A stretch of 64,000 nucleotides of DNA from Lutibacter litoralis (GCF_014646675.1 NZ_BMNS01000003.1:382070-446069), one strand, 5' to 3'. Shown: positions 19,872 to 29,417, counted from the stretch's first letter. Numbers and translations: made by a program. Notes: generated by a model from the letters alone, not told the origin.

Positions 19872-20513
19872 ATGGATTTAAACCTTCAAGATAAAGTTGT
19901 TATTATAACAGAAGATATTTATGGCGTATGTAATCAAATAGCAAGAACTCTCAAGAGTGAACGTGCTTACCCAATTATTATTAATGCAAACAACTTAAGT
20001 GATTTAAATAATAATATAAAAAAGATTTATAATATACCTTCAAAGAATGTAGTAATTGATGCTCTTATAAATATTGTTGATGATGATAAAGCTAATAAAT
20101 ACAAAAAACTATTACAGCATTTTTATCAAGATTTTGATTTAAAAAATATACTTTCTAATAATTTTTCAATTATTAATCTTGGTTTTCATTCGTCATTAAA
20201 GATAATTAGAGATTCCTATGAAACAGAGGTAATAGATTTTGATAAAAAAGATGCTGCAATTGAATGTTTTTTTCAGTTTAAGAAGAATACAGTAATTTTT
20301 CCGAAGTTTGATAATTTTATTTCAACTTCAGAATTGGGAAGGGTTAAGGTTAAATCAAATAAGGATTCAGATTTAACAAAAAGTCAAGTGGCAAATACTG
20401 TTGCTTTTCTTTTAAAAGAGAAGTCAAAACAAATTTTGAACCAAATTATTTATGTAGATAATGGCCTGCATTTATTTGATAACGACAATAATTTTGATTT
20501 TAATATAAATTAA
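19872..20513 (+). CDS. Degenerate SDR-like protein (possibly decaying gene)
   Basis: A 213-residue protein whose ends resemble short-chain dehydrogenases. It starts NLQDKVVIITED, and near residue 180 reads SQVANTVAFLLKEKSKQILNQIIYVDNG, like the usual AxxVxFLLS..ASxItGQxIyVDGG. But the cofactor motif TGxxxGIG is replaced by TEDIYGVC, and no YxxxK catalytic pair is evident. The length is about 40 residues short of a normal SDR. It may be a non-catalytic relative or a gene in early decay that has kept its frame. In PULs such SDRs often oxidise fucose or fuconate, but this copy lacks the machinery. Confidence 0.55.
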   Translation: MDLNLQDKVVIITEDIYGVCNQIARTLKSERAYPIIINANNLSDLNNNIKKIYNIPSKNVVIDALINIVDDDKANKYKKLLQHFYQDFDLKNILSNNFSIINLGFHSSLKIIRDSYETEVIDFDKKDAAIECFFQFKKNTVIFPKFDNFISTSELGRVKVKSNKDSDLTKSQVANTVAFLLKEKSKQILNQIIYVDNGLHLFDNDNNFDFNIN

Positions 20514-21523
20514 TACATAAAAATTGAAAACATTATAACCAATTTATACTATAGGAGATTATAAAAAAAGTTTATTTTACGATAACGAAAGTCAACTTGT
20601 TTGCGGATGTTCAGGACTAGGAATTGAAGGGGACTCAATTGATAGGTTTTACTCCCATATGCTATTTTTTTTGATATCTTATCAAGTTTTTAATATTTGA
20701 GGCTAGTCACTTAACAGGTATTGACAGTGATTACCTTAAATTCAAAAAGAAAACATTTCATGTTAAAGGGCAATTACCTTGCATATTAGGTTGTTAGCAA
20801 TATATTTGATGTTTAAATTACTATTAATTTCTTAAATACTGCTAAATATGTTTCATATAAATCGCGTGTGTTCCTATAGCTGTCGGGGTTGTATTTAATT
20901 TATTCATTGTTGAATGCCAAATCAGCAATTTGTCATTGATAGTTAATAGTAATGCACTTTCGCAAACCATTGAAAGTCCTTTTCACAACAGGAAAGGTTA
21001 GATAAGAAATTGTTTGATGAAATATATGCAATGGTTTAAAGAAACATTGTAAAAGATTTCTCTAGTACCTCACTAAACGGGAGTTTTTACTATACTATTG
21101 GTTCTAATTCCATTCAGCACATTCCCCTACATTCCGCAAAAAAAGCTTCATTTCGGTGAAAGAGTTTCATTACAAAGATCTTGGACACAATCCCCGATTT
21201 CAGCTGTCCATTGCGTTAACCTTTCCCTCTATGCTGGGAAGGAACACTACATTACCGAGCCAAAATCGTGAATAGCGTCCGCCAAATCGGAATTACATTA
21301 TTCATTTTGGTACTGCTTCCTATGTTTTGATACTTCACAAAAATCTTTAAACTTACATCCGCACCCTCACTGATCCTCCCTTTTTTTGACAGCAAAATAC
21401 CAATAGTTGGAAGTTGAACGGACTGCATAAACCATTTCGCTACGCTTCACTTTTTATAAGTCCTTATCAATTCCAACTATTGAAAATGTATCAGCAACAA
21501 AAAAAGGAAACAGCGAGGGCACT
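20514..21523. other. 1 kb gap with coding scraps and an unexplained GC-richer segment
   Basis: No intact gene is visible. Around 20551-20700 one frame reads GDYKKSLFYDNESQLVCGC... and stops; around 20713-20797 another reads LTGIDSDYLKFKKKTFHVKG and stops. These look like fragments of unidentified genes. From about 21100 to 21523 the base composition rises above the surroundings, without an ORF. A 12-base inverted repeat, CAATAGTTGGAA (21401-21412) and TTCCAACTATTG (21471-21482), frames 58 bases. Being just upstream of ssb in an element remnant, the segment could be a transfer or replication site, or an untranslated RNA. Confidence 0.5.
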
Positions 21524-21688
21524 ATGGGAAGTAAATCTAAAATTAATCTTATGAAATCTTACAAAAATATCAAAAAGGAAGCGGCACCAAAAAAAACAAA
21601 AAAGGAAAATGCTCAAGATATAATAAGTAAATCACTTCAAAAAAACAAAAACAAACTGTCTGAAAAGTTCAGATGGTATTTTAATTAA
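21524..21688 (+). CDS. Small basic protein of an integrative element
   Basis: A 54-residue ORF starting MGSKSKINLMKSYKNIKKE and ending KLSEKFRWYFN. It is very rich in lysine (about a third), with no membrane segment. It lies 18 bases before ssb and on the same strand, as is common for small ORFs in the backbone of Bacteroidota conjugative elements. No family is recognised. An internal ATG at 21551 is another possible start. Confidence 0.5.
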   Translation: MGSKSKINLMKSYKNIKKEAAPKKTKKENAQDIISKSLQKNKNKLSEKFRWYFN

Positions 21689-21706
21689 TTTTTAAATAAT
21701 TTTATT

Positions 21707-22045
21707 ATGAGTACTCTAAAAAACAAAGTACAGTTAATCGGAAACGTTGGACAAGAACCAACCATTACAAACCTTGAAAGTGGTAAAAAAGTAGCTCGTT
21801 TATCATTGGCAACCAATGAAAATTACAAAAACTCAAACGGAGAAAAACAAACAGAAACCAATTGGCATACCATTGTAGCCTGGGGAAAAACTGCTGAAAT
21901 TATTGAGAAGTATGTTACCAAAGGCAAAGAGATTGCCATTGAAGGTAAATTGACATCTCGCTCGTATGAAACCAAAGAGGGTGAAAAACGCTATGTAACT
22001 GAAGTTTTAGCAAATGAAATAGTATTGCTAGGTAACGCTGAATAG
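21707..22045 (+). CDS. ssb: Single-stranded DNA-binding protein (element type)
   Basis: A 112-residue OB-fold protein that coats single-stranded DNA. MSTLKNKVQLIGNVGQEP, then KVARLSLATNE, TNWHTIVAWGKTAEI and GKEIAIEGKLTSRSYE are classic SSB segments. It lacks the long acidic, proline/glycine-rich tail of the chromosomal SSB, as element-borne copies in Bacteroidota often do. It is followed by a hairpin and the RadC-like gene, a pairing found in conjugative elements. Confidence 0.92.
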   Translation: MSTLKNKVQLIGNVGQEPTITNLESGKKVARLSLATNENYKNSNGEKQTETNWHTIVAWGKTAEIIEKYVTKGKEIAIEGKLTSRSYETKEGEKRYVTEVLANEIVLLGNAE

Positions 22046-22054
22046 CATACAACA

Positions 22055-22091
22055 TAAAGAGGGTGTTCTCTTGGAAAATTGTACCCTCTTT
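22055..22091 (+). terminator. Hairpin between ssb and radC-like gene
   Basis: AGAGGGT pairs with ACCCTCT across about 18 bases, followed by TTTTATT. It fits a weak Rho-independent terminator after ssb. Confidence 0.55.
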
Positions 22092-22120
22092 TATTAGTAT
22101 TAACCATAAAAAGTAAAACA

Positions 22121-22615
22121 ATGAAATCGAAGATTCACGAATTCCAAAACAACTATTTAGCTATGAGAAAAATCAAAGTTAATGAAATAAAAATCAGTTA
22201 TAAAGAAAAGACCAAATTAGAAACCTTGGAAGCAATAAGGGGCTCCTCAACAGCAGCAAAGATACTTTTTAAGCATTGGAACAAAAGCACCATTGGACTG
22301 CAAGAAACATTCAAGGTACTATTATTGAATAACTCAAATAAAGTCAAAGGAGTTTATCAATTATCTACAGGAGGAATTACTGGAACCTTAGTTGATATTA
22401 GAATACTATTTGCCGTCATTTTAAAATCCCTATCAGTTGGGATTATATTAGCACATAACCACCCAAGCGGTAAACTACAGCCAAGTGAAGCGGACAAACA
22501 ATTGACCCAAAAAATAAAAAAAGCAGCAGTTTTATTTGATGTGAAAGTACTCGACCATTTAATTATAATTCCAAATGGTGAGTTTTATAGTTTTTCAGAT
22601 AACGGTTTAATTTAA
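22121..22615 (+). CDS. RadC-like JAB/MPN-domain protein
   Basis: A 164-residue protein from the ATG at 22121. The zinc-binding JAMM motif is present as HNHPSGKLQPSEAD near residues 112-125. The segment GVYQLSTGGITGTLVDIR is typical of the RadC family, whose short versions are carried by mobile elements; a DNA-repair role for RadC itself is doubtful. It lacks the N-terminal helix-hairpin-helix of the chromosomal form. It lies 75 bases after ssb, and both belong to the element remnant. Confidence 0.88.
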   Translation: MKSKIHEFQNNYLAMRKIKVNEIKISYKEKTKLETLEAIRGSSTAAKILFKHWNKSTIGLQETFKVLLLNNSNKVKGVYQLSTGGITGTLVDIRILFAVILKSLSVGIILAHNHPSGKLQPSEADKQLTQKIKKAAVLFDVKVLDHLIIIPNGEFYSFSDNGLI

Positions 22616-22627
22616 TATACACAAGTT

Positions 22628-22810
22628 ATGATTTATTTAAACTATTCTAATTTAGATACAGCAACACAAAAAAGGTTACTTGCAACTTCAAAAAAAGACG
22701 TTGAACATAAGTTTGGAAAAAGTATAAAAGCGTATGCTAAAAAACATGTTACCAATTATGAGCAACTATTAGAAGAGGAAGCACTACGAAATTTGTACAG
22801 CTATAAGTAA
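22628..22810 (+). CDS. Small element-associated protein, probably clipped at its C-terminus
   Basis: A 60-residue protein (MIYLNYSNLDTATQKRLL...) with a central acidic/helical part and the end EEEALRNLYSYK. Similar short proteins follow ssb/radC in Bacteroidota conjugative elements; I recall them continuing a few residues after NLYSY. Here the stop falls at the point where minus-strand integrase sequence begins, so a deletion junction has probably trimmed the end. Function is unknown. Confidence 0.6.
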   Translation: MIYLNYSNLDTATQKRLLATSKKDVEHKFGKSIKAYAKKHVTNYEQLLEEEALRNLYSYK

Positions 22811-23078
22811 TTGTGCTTTCATTTTCACTAAGCTTTTCATGGATTTTATAAATTCTATTTCTAATACCATCTATATACCTGTTTAGTTCTCGTACATTTG
22901 AGGTTGTACCTCTCATTTTACCAGCTTTTGTATTCCATTTTTCTAAAAGAACTTTTCTTTTAATACTTAATTCACTACGTTTCCCATCAATTGTAATTCT
23001 TAAGTAAACAGGAGCTCTGCCATTTTTGTTTATATCGTTGCCTCTAGGGTAAAATAATATAGAAAATCTACTTTGCAT
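22749..23078 (-). pseudogene. Tyrosine integrase, N-terminal fragment only
   Basis: The minus-strand frame from 23078 encodes SILFYPRGNDINKNGRAPVY and LRITIDGKRSELSIKRKV, then WNTKAGKMRG and ELNRYIDGIRNRIYKIHEKL. This is the arm-type DNA-binding domain and start of the core-binding domain of Bacteroidota tyrosine recombinases. Only about 90 of some 400 codons remain. The rest of the frame is antisense to the preceding 60-residue gene, so the catalytic domain with the Arg-His-Arg-Tyr residues has been deleted. It is 240 bases from a tRNA-Ser gene, the usual kind of attachment site. Confidence 0.85.
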
Positions 23079-23261
23079 CAGTGCGTATGTATTAAAATTG
23101 TATTTAAAGATACAAAATAATAATTAATAAATATGCTGCAACAATTTGATTAATAGTATTTTGAGGTGAATTAGGTGCGTAATTTCATAAAAAACAATGC
23201 GCACCGAATAGCGCACCTTTTATTTAATATTTTATGGTTTAAAATGATATTATAGAAAATT

Positions 23262-23297
23262 AAAAACCCTGTAATCATTTGATTTACAGGGTTTTGT
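23262..23297 (-). terminator. Bidirectional hairpin downstream of tRNA-Ser
   Basis: AAACCCTGTAA pairs with TTACAGGGTTT around a short loop (ATCATTTGA), with A and T runs on the flanks. It lies 22 bases beyond the 3' end of the minus-strand tRNA gene and fits as its terminator. Confidence 0.7.
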
Positions 23298-23318
23298 TAG
23301 AATTTGGTAAATTCTCAG

Positions 23319-23403
23319 CGGAGAAAGAGGGATTCGAACCCCCGGAGGTGTGACCCTCAACAGTTTTCAAGACTGCCGCATTCGACCACTCTGCCATTTC
23401 TCC
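23319..23403 (-). tRNA. tRNA-Ser (anticodon TGA)
   Basis: The minus strand folds as a class II tRNA: acceptor GGAGAAA with TTTCTCC, anticodon loop CTTGAAA giving TGA, a long variable arm (GAGGGTCACACCTC) and T-arm GGGGGTTCGAATCCCTC. The adjacent integrase remnant on the 3' side suggests this gene served as an integration site. Confidence 0.95.
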
Positions 23404-23513
23404 CTTAGCGAGGGCAAATATAAAACCCTTTTTTGTTTTGCTCAAATTTTTTTGAACTTTTTTTTAGAATATTTTTATTAAAAATAATATACATTTGCAT
23501 TTCAATTTTTTGA

Positions 23514-24266
23514 ATGAATCCAATAGTAGAAATTATCGTTTTAATTGTAGTTGGTTTTATTGCAGGAGCTATTAACACAATTGCAGGAGGAGGTTCTTTA
23601 TTGTCACTTCCAATTCTTATTTTTTTAGGTTTGCCACCAAATATTGCCAATGGTACAAACCGTATTGCTATTATCATTCAAAATATATTTACTACCGCTG
23701 GTTTTAAAAGTAAAGGAGTTAAAACATTTCCATTTAGCATTTATGTAGGTATTTCTGCTTTAATTGGAGCCATTATTGGGGCCCAAATTGCAATAGATAT
23801 TAAGGGCGAAACTTTTAATAAAATTTTGGCAGTTATAATGGTAGTTGTTGTGTTTTATATGGTGTTTAAATCTAAATTTAAGCATGTAAACGACATAGAA
23901 AAAACAACAGGTAAACATTTGTGGTTAAGTATTATACTTTTCTTTTTTGTTGGAATTTACGGAGGATTTATACAAGCTGGAGTAGGTTTTATTATGTTAT
24001 TGATTTTATCTTCGGTAAATAATATTTCTTTAGTGAAAAGCAATGCTATTAAAGTAACAGTTGCTTTAATTTATACATTTTCTGCAATTGCAGTTTTTAT
24101 TTATAACGACGCTATTAATTGGCGCATAGGTTTAACTTTGGCAATTGGAAATGCTGTGGGAGGCTGGTTTGCAAGTAGATGGTCTGTTAAAAAAGGTGAC
24201 GGTATGGTTCGTATTTTTTTAATTGTTATGGTTGTTATTATGGCAATAAAACTGTGGTTTTTTTAA
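23514..24266 (+). CDS. TSUP-family permease (TauE/SafE type)
   Basis: A 250-residue inner-membrane protein with about eight hydrophobic segments. The glycine-rich repeat starts GFIAGAINTIAGGGSLLSLPIL near residue 14 and GIYGGFIQAGVGFIMLL near 142 are the duplicated signature of the TauE/SafE (TSUP) family, which exports sulfite, sulfoacetate or related anions. A TACATTTG box at 23490-23497 is a plausible -7 element just upstream. Substrate is unknown. It stands alone, in the same direction as aroC. Confidence 0.88.
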   Translation: MNPIVEIIVLIVVGFIAGAINTIAGGGSLLSLPILIFLGLPPNIANGTNRIAIIIQNIFTTAGFKSKGVKTFPFSIYVGISALIGAIIGAQIAIDIKGETFNKILAVIMVVVVFYMVFKSKFKHVNDIEKTTGKHLWLSIILFFFVGIYGGFIQAGVGFIMLLILSSVNNISLVKSNAIKVTVALIYTFSAIAVFIYNDAINWRIGLTLAIGNAVGGWFASRWSVKKGDGMVRIFLIVMVVIMAIKLWFF

Positions 24267-24335
24267 ATTTATTTCAACTGGTAAAAGTACCTACTATAAA
24301 ATTCTTTTTTTACATTTGTTGCTTAAATTATTTGT

Positions 24336-25385
24336 ATGTCTAATTCATTTGGAAAAATATTTACAATTACAACTTTTGGAGAATCACATGGTGAAGCTAT
24401 TGGTGGCGTAATTGATGGTTGTCCTGCAGGTATTGAAGTTGATTTTGATGCTATTCAAAAAGATATGGATAGAAGAAAACCTGGTCAATCTAAAATTGTA
24501 ACACAGCGCAAGGAACCAGATGAGGTACAGTTTTTATCGGGTATTTTTCAAGGAAAAACTACAGGAGCTTCCATTGGATTTATTATTAAAAATGTACATC
24601 AGCGTTCTAATGATTACTCTCATATTAAAGACTCATTTAGACCATCTCATGCAGATTATACATACGATAAAAAATATGGTCATAGAGATTATAGAGGAGG
24701 CGGTAGAACTTCTGCTAGAGAAACTGCTAACTGGGTTGTTGGAGGTGCTATTGCAAAACAAGTAATACCATCAATAAAGATTAATGCATACACATCATCG
24801 GTGGGTGATTTATTTTTAGAAAAACCATATCAGGAACTAGATTTTAGTAAAGTTGAAGACAATATTGTTCGTTGTCCTGATACTGAAGTTGCTAAAAAAA
24901 TGATTTCTAAAATTGATGAAATTAGAAAACAAGGTGACACTATTGGAGGTACTGTAACTTGTGTTATTCAAAATGTACCTGCTGGCCTAGGAGAACCAAT
25001 TTTCGATAAACTGCACGCTCAATTAGGTAAAGCTATGCTTTCTATTAATGCAGTTAAAGGCTTTGAATATGGAAGTGGCTTTTGTGGTGCTAAAATGAAA
25101 GGTAGTGAGCATAATGATATTTTTAATGATGATGGTTCTACTAAAACTAACCTTTCTGGAGGAATTCAAGGAGGTATTAGTAACGGTATGGATATTTACT
25201 TTCGAGTAGCTTTTAAACCAGTTGCCACCATTATGCAAAAGCAACAAACAATAGATAAAGATGGGAATATTGTTGAAATGCATGGTAAAGGTCGTCATGA
25301 TCCCTGTGTAGTGCCAAGAGCAGTGCCAATTGTTGAGGCATTAGCCGCTATGGTGTTAACCGATTTTATGTTGTTGAATAAATAA
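24336..25385 (+). CDS. aroC: Chorismate synthase
   Basis: A 349-residue FMN-dependent enzyme for the last step of the shikimate pathway, converting EPSP to chorismate. [19 protein letters not shown] at residues 15-33, [17 protein letters not shown] and [16 protein letters not shown] near residue 125 are the three family signatures. Length is normal. A TACATTTG box at 24311-24318 lies 17 bases upstream of the start and fits the Bacteroidota -7 element. A convergent terminator separates it from the synthetase gene. Confidence 0.97.
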   Translation: MSNSFGKIFTITTFGESHGEAIGGVIDGCPAGIEVDFDAIQKDMDRRKPGQSKIVTQRKEPDEVQFLSGIFQGKTTGASIGFIIKNVHQRSNDYSHIKDSFRPSHADYTYDKKYGHRDYRGGGRTSARETANWVVGGAIAKQVIPSIKINAYTSSVGDLFLEKPYQELDFSKVEDNIVRCPDTEVAKKMISKIDEIRKQGDTIGGTVTCVIQNVPAGLGEPIFDKLHAQLGKAMLSINAVKGFEYGSGFCGAKMKGSEHNDIFNDDGSTKTNLSGGIQGGISNGMDIYFRVAFKPVATIMQKQQTIDKDGNIVEMHGKGRHDPCVVPRAVPIVEALAAMVLTDFMLLNK

Positions 25386-25461
25386 GCAGAATAATTTAAA
25401 TAATTACTTTTCTGATAAACTTTAACATAGGAGTGAAGTCATTTTTTAATTAAAGAAAAAA

Positions 25462-25520
25462 GATTGCTTCATTTTTATTAGTACTTTTTAAATTGTCGTT
25501 CTAAATAAAATGAAGCAATC
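25462..25520. terminator. Convergent terminator between aroC and the acyl-CoA synthetase gene
   Basis: GATTGCTTCATTTTA (from 25462) pairs with TAAAATGAAGCAATC (25506-25520), a perfect 15-base stem with a 29-base loop. It lies between two genes that end towards each other. Confidence 0.7.
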
Positions 25521-25563
25521 AGAAATGTTAGCAATAAAAAGAATTTTTTTATTGATTTTAAAA

Positions 25564-28500
25564 TTATTTAACCAAAGAACCTTCCATAATAGCAGCTACA
25601 ACATCTGGATTTAATAATGTTGAAATATCACCTAAATTAGAAGTTTCGTTCTCTGCAATTTTTCTTAAGATTCTACGCATAATTTTTCCAGATCGTGTTT
25701 TTGGCAAGCCAGGAACAAATTGAATTTTATCTAATTTTGCAATTGGTCCAATAGTTCTTCGTATTAAATCGTTGATTTCATGACGTAAGAAATCATCGTT
25801 TTCTGGAGTTTCATATACAATTACATAAGCATACAAGGCATTTCCTTTAATATCATGTGGATATCCAACAATGGCAGACTCTACAACATTTGAATGTTCA
25901 TTTATTACATTTTCAATTGGTGCAGTGCCTAAATTATGTCCAGAAACTATTACAACATCGTCAACCCTACCAGTTATTCTATAATTTCCTTCCAAATCTC
26001 TAAATGAACCATCTCCTGTAAAATATTTGTCTTTAAATGCTGTAAAATAAGTTTCTTTATAGCGTTTGTGATCTCCATAAATAGTTCGAGCAATAGAAGG
26101 CCAAGGATATTTAATACACAATTTACCTTCTGCAGGATTTGTATTTACTTCATTACCGTTATCATCTAAAATACAAGGTTGAATTCCAGGCAATGGTCTT
26201 GTTGCAAATGTTGGTTTGGTAGGAGTAACACCTGCCATTGGAGAAATCATAATTCCACCTGTTTCTGTTTGCCACCAAGTATCTACAATTGGAGATCTTT
26301 GCTTTCCAATTTTTTCATCGTACCAGTGCCAAGCCTCCTCATTAATTGGCTCTCCTACAGTTCCTAAAACTTTTATGGAACTAATATCGTTTTGTTCGGT
26401 TAATTCATTTCCTTGTGCCGCTAACGCTCTAATTGCAGTTGGTGCTGTATAGAATTGATTTACTTTATATTTTTCAACAATTTGCCAAAAACGACTGTAA
26501 TCTGGGTATGATGGAACTCCTTCAAACATTAATGTTGTTGCACCAGCTGCTAATGGTCCATAAACAATATATGAATGTCCAGTAATCCAACCGATATCTG
26601 CAGTACAGAAATAAACATCACCATGTTGGTATTGGAATACATTTTTAAAACTATAAGCAGTATGAACCATATATCCAGCACACGAATGTACCATTCCTTT
26701 TGGTTTTCCTGTTGATCCAGAGGTGTATAGGATAAATAACATATCTTCAGCATCCATTTCCTCAGCAGGACAAATATCATTTACTTTTGCTATTTCATCA
26801 TGCCACCAAACATCCCTTCCTTCTTTCATAACTACTTTAGAATTAAGTCTATTCAACACAATTGAAGTTTCAATAGTTGGACAGGTTTCTAGAGCTTCGT
26901 CTGCAATAATTTTTAAATCAACTGCTTTCGCGCCTCTATTTACGCCATCTGTAGTTAATAGCATTTTACATTCTGAATCATTAATTCTTGTTGAAAGTGC
27001 TACTGCCGAAAATCCTGCAAAAACTACCGAATGCACAGCTCCAATTCTAGCACAAGCCAATACTGCAATTGCCAATTCTGGAACCATTGGCATATAAATA
27101 CAAACTCTATCGCCTTTTGTAACATTGTTGTTTTTAAGTACATTGGCAAAACGACTCACTTCTGAATGTAATTCTGTATAGGTTAAAATTCTATTTGGTT
27201 CTGTTGGACTATTAGGTTCCCAAATAATTGCTGGGTCATTTCCTCTTTTTTCTAAATGACGATCTAAACAGTTTTCAGTAATATTAAGTTTTGCACCTTT
27301 AAACCATTCAAATTTTGGTTTGTCCCAATCGTATTCTACAATTTTATCCCATTTTTTACGCCATGTAAACGTTTCTGCAATTTGTGCCCAGAATCCTTCA
27401 GGATCATTAACACTATGTTGGTAAGATTTATAATATTTAATAAAAGAATCAACTTGTAAATCATCTAAAGTTTCTTTTTCTTCTTCGGTAGCGTGCTCAT
27501 AAATTCCTATTTTATGAAGTTTGAAGTCGTGGGTAATTTCAGTAACTATTTCAGGATCATCAATTGTTGAAGGAATTGTAAACTCAACTCCATCCGCAAT
27601 ATTTCTCAATAATTTTCTAAGGATTTTACCTGAACGTGTTTTTGGTAAACGCTTAACTATCAATACTTTTTTTAATGAAGCAACAGGACCAATTTGCTTT
27701 CTAACTTCTTGTACAATATTATATTCCAATTCGAAATTGGAAACATAATCGCCTGATTTTAGTACAACTAACGCTAAAGGAACTTGTCCTTTTAAGTCGT
27801 TTTCAATCCCAAAAACAGCACATTCTGCTACTGAAGAGTTAGAGGCAACTATTTCTTCCATTTCTGCAGTTGACAACCTATGACCCGCAACATTAATTAC
27901 ATCATCTACACGTCCAGTAATGTAAACGTATCCATCATCATCTGTATAACCTCCATCTCCAGAAAAATAATAACCTGGAAACTTTGTTAAATATCCATCT
28001 ATAAAACGGTCTGTATTGCCCCAAATATTTAATAAGTTCCCTGGAGGTAGTGGTAATTTCACAGCTACAAAACCTTCAGAATTTGCATCAACTTGTTCTC
28101 CTTCTGCATTTAAAATTTGAATATTATATCCTGCAACGGGTTTTGTTGCAGATCCTGGTTTAATTGGTAACGCTTCTATTCCCATAGAATTAGCTAGCAT
28201 TGGCCAACCAGATTCAGTTTGCCACCAGTGGTCAATTACAGGAATTTGTAATTTTTCTTCCAACCATTTTAAAGTTGCAACATCGCAACGTTCACCAGCT
28301 AAAAATTGATATTTCAAACAACTTAAATCGTATTGTTGCATGAATTCACCGTCTGGATCTTCTTTTTTTATAGCTCTAATTGCAGTTGGCGCAGTGAACA
28401 TAACTTTTACATTATTTTCGCTAATTATTCTCCAGAATGTGCTTGCGTCTGGAGTTCTAATTGGTTTTCCTTCAAAAACAATGGTTGTGTTCCTATTTAA

Positions 28501-29388
28501 TAATGGTCCATACACAATATAACTGTGCCCAACAACCCAACCAACATCAGATGCTGCCCAAAAAGTATCTCCTTCTTCAACACCATAAATATTTTTCATA
28601 GAATATTTTAAAGCTGTTGCATAACCTCCGGTATCACGTAAAATACCTTTTGGTTTTCCCGTTGTGCCTGATGTATACAAAATATAAAGTGGATCTGTTG
28701 CTTTCATAGCAACACAAGCTGCAGGTTCTGAGTTTTTTTCTAATTTTTTATAGCTGATATAACGTTCTGTTTTTGGATTTACCGCTCCTAAATTACGTTG
28801 ATATACAATTACCTTTTCTGGTTTATGTTTAGCAAGTTTAATTGCTTTATCAACCATTGGTTTGTATTCAATTAAGCGGTCAACTTCCATTCCAGATGTT
28901 GCGGTAATAATTGCTTTTGGTTTACAATCGTCTATTCTAATTGCCAATTCATGTGGCGCAAAACCTCCAAAAACTACCGAGTGGATAGCTCCAATTCGGG
29001 AACAAGCTAACATACTAAATGCAGCGTGCGGAATCATTGGCATATAGATAATAACGGTATCTCCTTTTTTAACACCCAAATCTCGCAATCCACCAGCCAA
29101 ACGGGCTACTTTATTTTTTACTTCGTTGTATGTATATGTTACTTTTTGTTGTGTTACAGGTGATTCATAAATAATAGCAGCTTGCTCTCCAAAACCATCT
29201 TCTACGTGTTTATCAACAGCTAAATAACACATGTTTAATTCTCCGTCTGCAAACCAACGGTCAAATCCATTCTCATCTTTAGATAAAATAGTTGATGGTT
29301 TTTTATACCATTTTAGATTTTTAGCTTGTTCTTTCCAAAAATTTTCTGGGTTTTCGATACTGCTTTTGTAGTGTTCTTGATAACTCAT
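25564..29388 (-). CDS. Tandem fusion of two short-chain acyl-CoA synthetases (PrpE-like + Acs)
   Basis: A 1274-residue protein with two complete AMP-forming synthetase modules. Residues ~1-625 resemble propionyl-CoA synthetase (PrpE/ACSS3): FDRWFADGELNMCYLAVDKH, phosphate loop YTSGTTGKPKG near 236, and the acetylatable-Lys motif PKTRSGKILRK near 585. Residues ~640-1274 are a standard acetyl-CoA synthetase: WFKGAKLNITENCLDRHL, YTSGSTGKPKG near 886 and PKTRSGKIMRR near 1230. Each would normally be a separate ~630-residue protein. There is no stop or frame change at the join (TEEEKETLDDLQVDSFIKYY). It is the last gene of an acetate uptake and sensing cluster. Acetate and propionate as the two substrates are inferred. 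Confidence 0.9.
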   Translation of the reverse strand: MSYQEHYKSSIENPENFWKEQAKNLKWYKKPSTILSKDENGFDRWFADGELNMCYLAVDKHVEDGFGEQAAIIYESPVTQQKVTYTYNEVKNKVARLAGGLRDLGVKKGDTVIIYMPMIPHAAFSMLACSRIGAIHSVVFGGFAPHELAIRIDDCKPKAIITATSGMEVDRLIEYKPMVDKAIKLAKHKPEKVIVYQRNLGAVNPKTERYISYKKLEKNSEPAACVAMKATDPLYILYTSGTTGKPKGILRDTGGYATALKYSMKNIYGVEEGDTFWAASDVGWVVGHSYIVYGPLLNRNTTIVFEGKPIRTPDASTFWRIISENNVKVMFTAPTAIRAIKKEDPDGEFMQQYDLSCLKYQFLAGERCDVATLKWLEEKLQIPVIDHWWQTESGWPMLANSMGIEALPIKPGSATKPVAGYNIQILNAEGEQVDANSEGFVAVKLPLPPGNLLNIWGNTDRFIDGYLTKFPGYYFSGDGGYTDDDGYVYITGRVDDVINVAGHRLSTAEMEEIVASNSSVAECAVFGIENDLKGQVPLALVVLKSGDYVSNFELEYNIVQEVRKQIGPVASLKKVLIVKRLPKTRSGKILRKLLRNIADGVEFTIPSTIDDPEIVTEITHDFKLHKIGIYEHATEEEKETLDDLQVDSFIKYYKSYQHSVNDPEGFWAQIAETFTWRKKWDKIVEYDWDKPKFEWFKGAKLNITENCLDRHLEKRGNDPAIIWEPNSPTEPNRILTYTELHSEVSRFANVLKNNNVTKGDRVCIYMPMVPELAIAVLACARIGAVHSVVFAGFSAVALSTRINDSECKMLLTTDGVNRGAKAVDLKIIADEALETCPTIETSIVLNRLNSKVVMKEGRDVWWHDEIAKVNDICPAEEMDAEDMLFILYTSGSTGKPKGMVHSCAGYMVHTAYSFKNVFQYQHGDVYFCTADIGWITGHSYIVYGPLAAGATTLMFEGVPSYPDYSRFWQIVEKYKVNQFYTAPTAIRALAAQGNELTEQNDISSIKVLGTVGEPINEEAWHWYDEKIGKQRSPIVDTWWQTETGGIMISPMAGVTPTKPTFATRPLPGIQPCILDDNGNEVNTNPAEGKLCIKYPWPSIARTIYGDHKRYKETYFTAFKDKYFTGDGSFRDLEGNYRITGRVDDVVIVSGHNLGTAPIENVINEHSNVVESAIVGYPHDIKGNALYAYVIVYETPENDDFLRHEINDLIRRTIGPIAKLDKIQFVPGLPKTRSGKIMRRILRKIAENETSNLGDISTLLNPDVVAAIMEGSLVK

Positions 29389-29417
29389 ATTTTTATTTTT
29401 TTAGTTGAATATCTTTT

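Noticed and set aside
26179..27097. Long plus-strand frames opposite the acyl-CoA synthetase gene
   Set aside because: They are antisense to conserved synthetase motifs and have no recognisable protein features.
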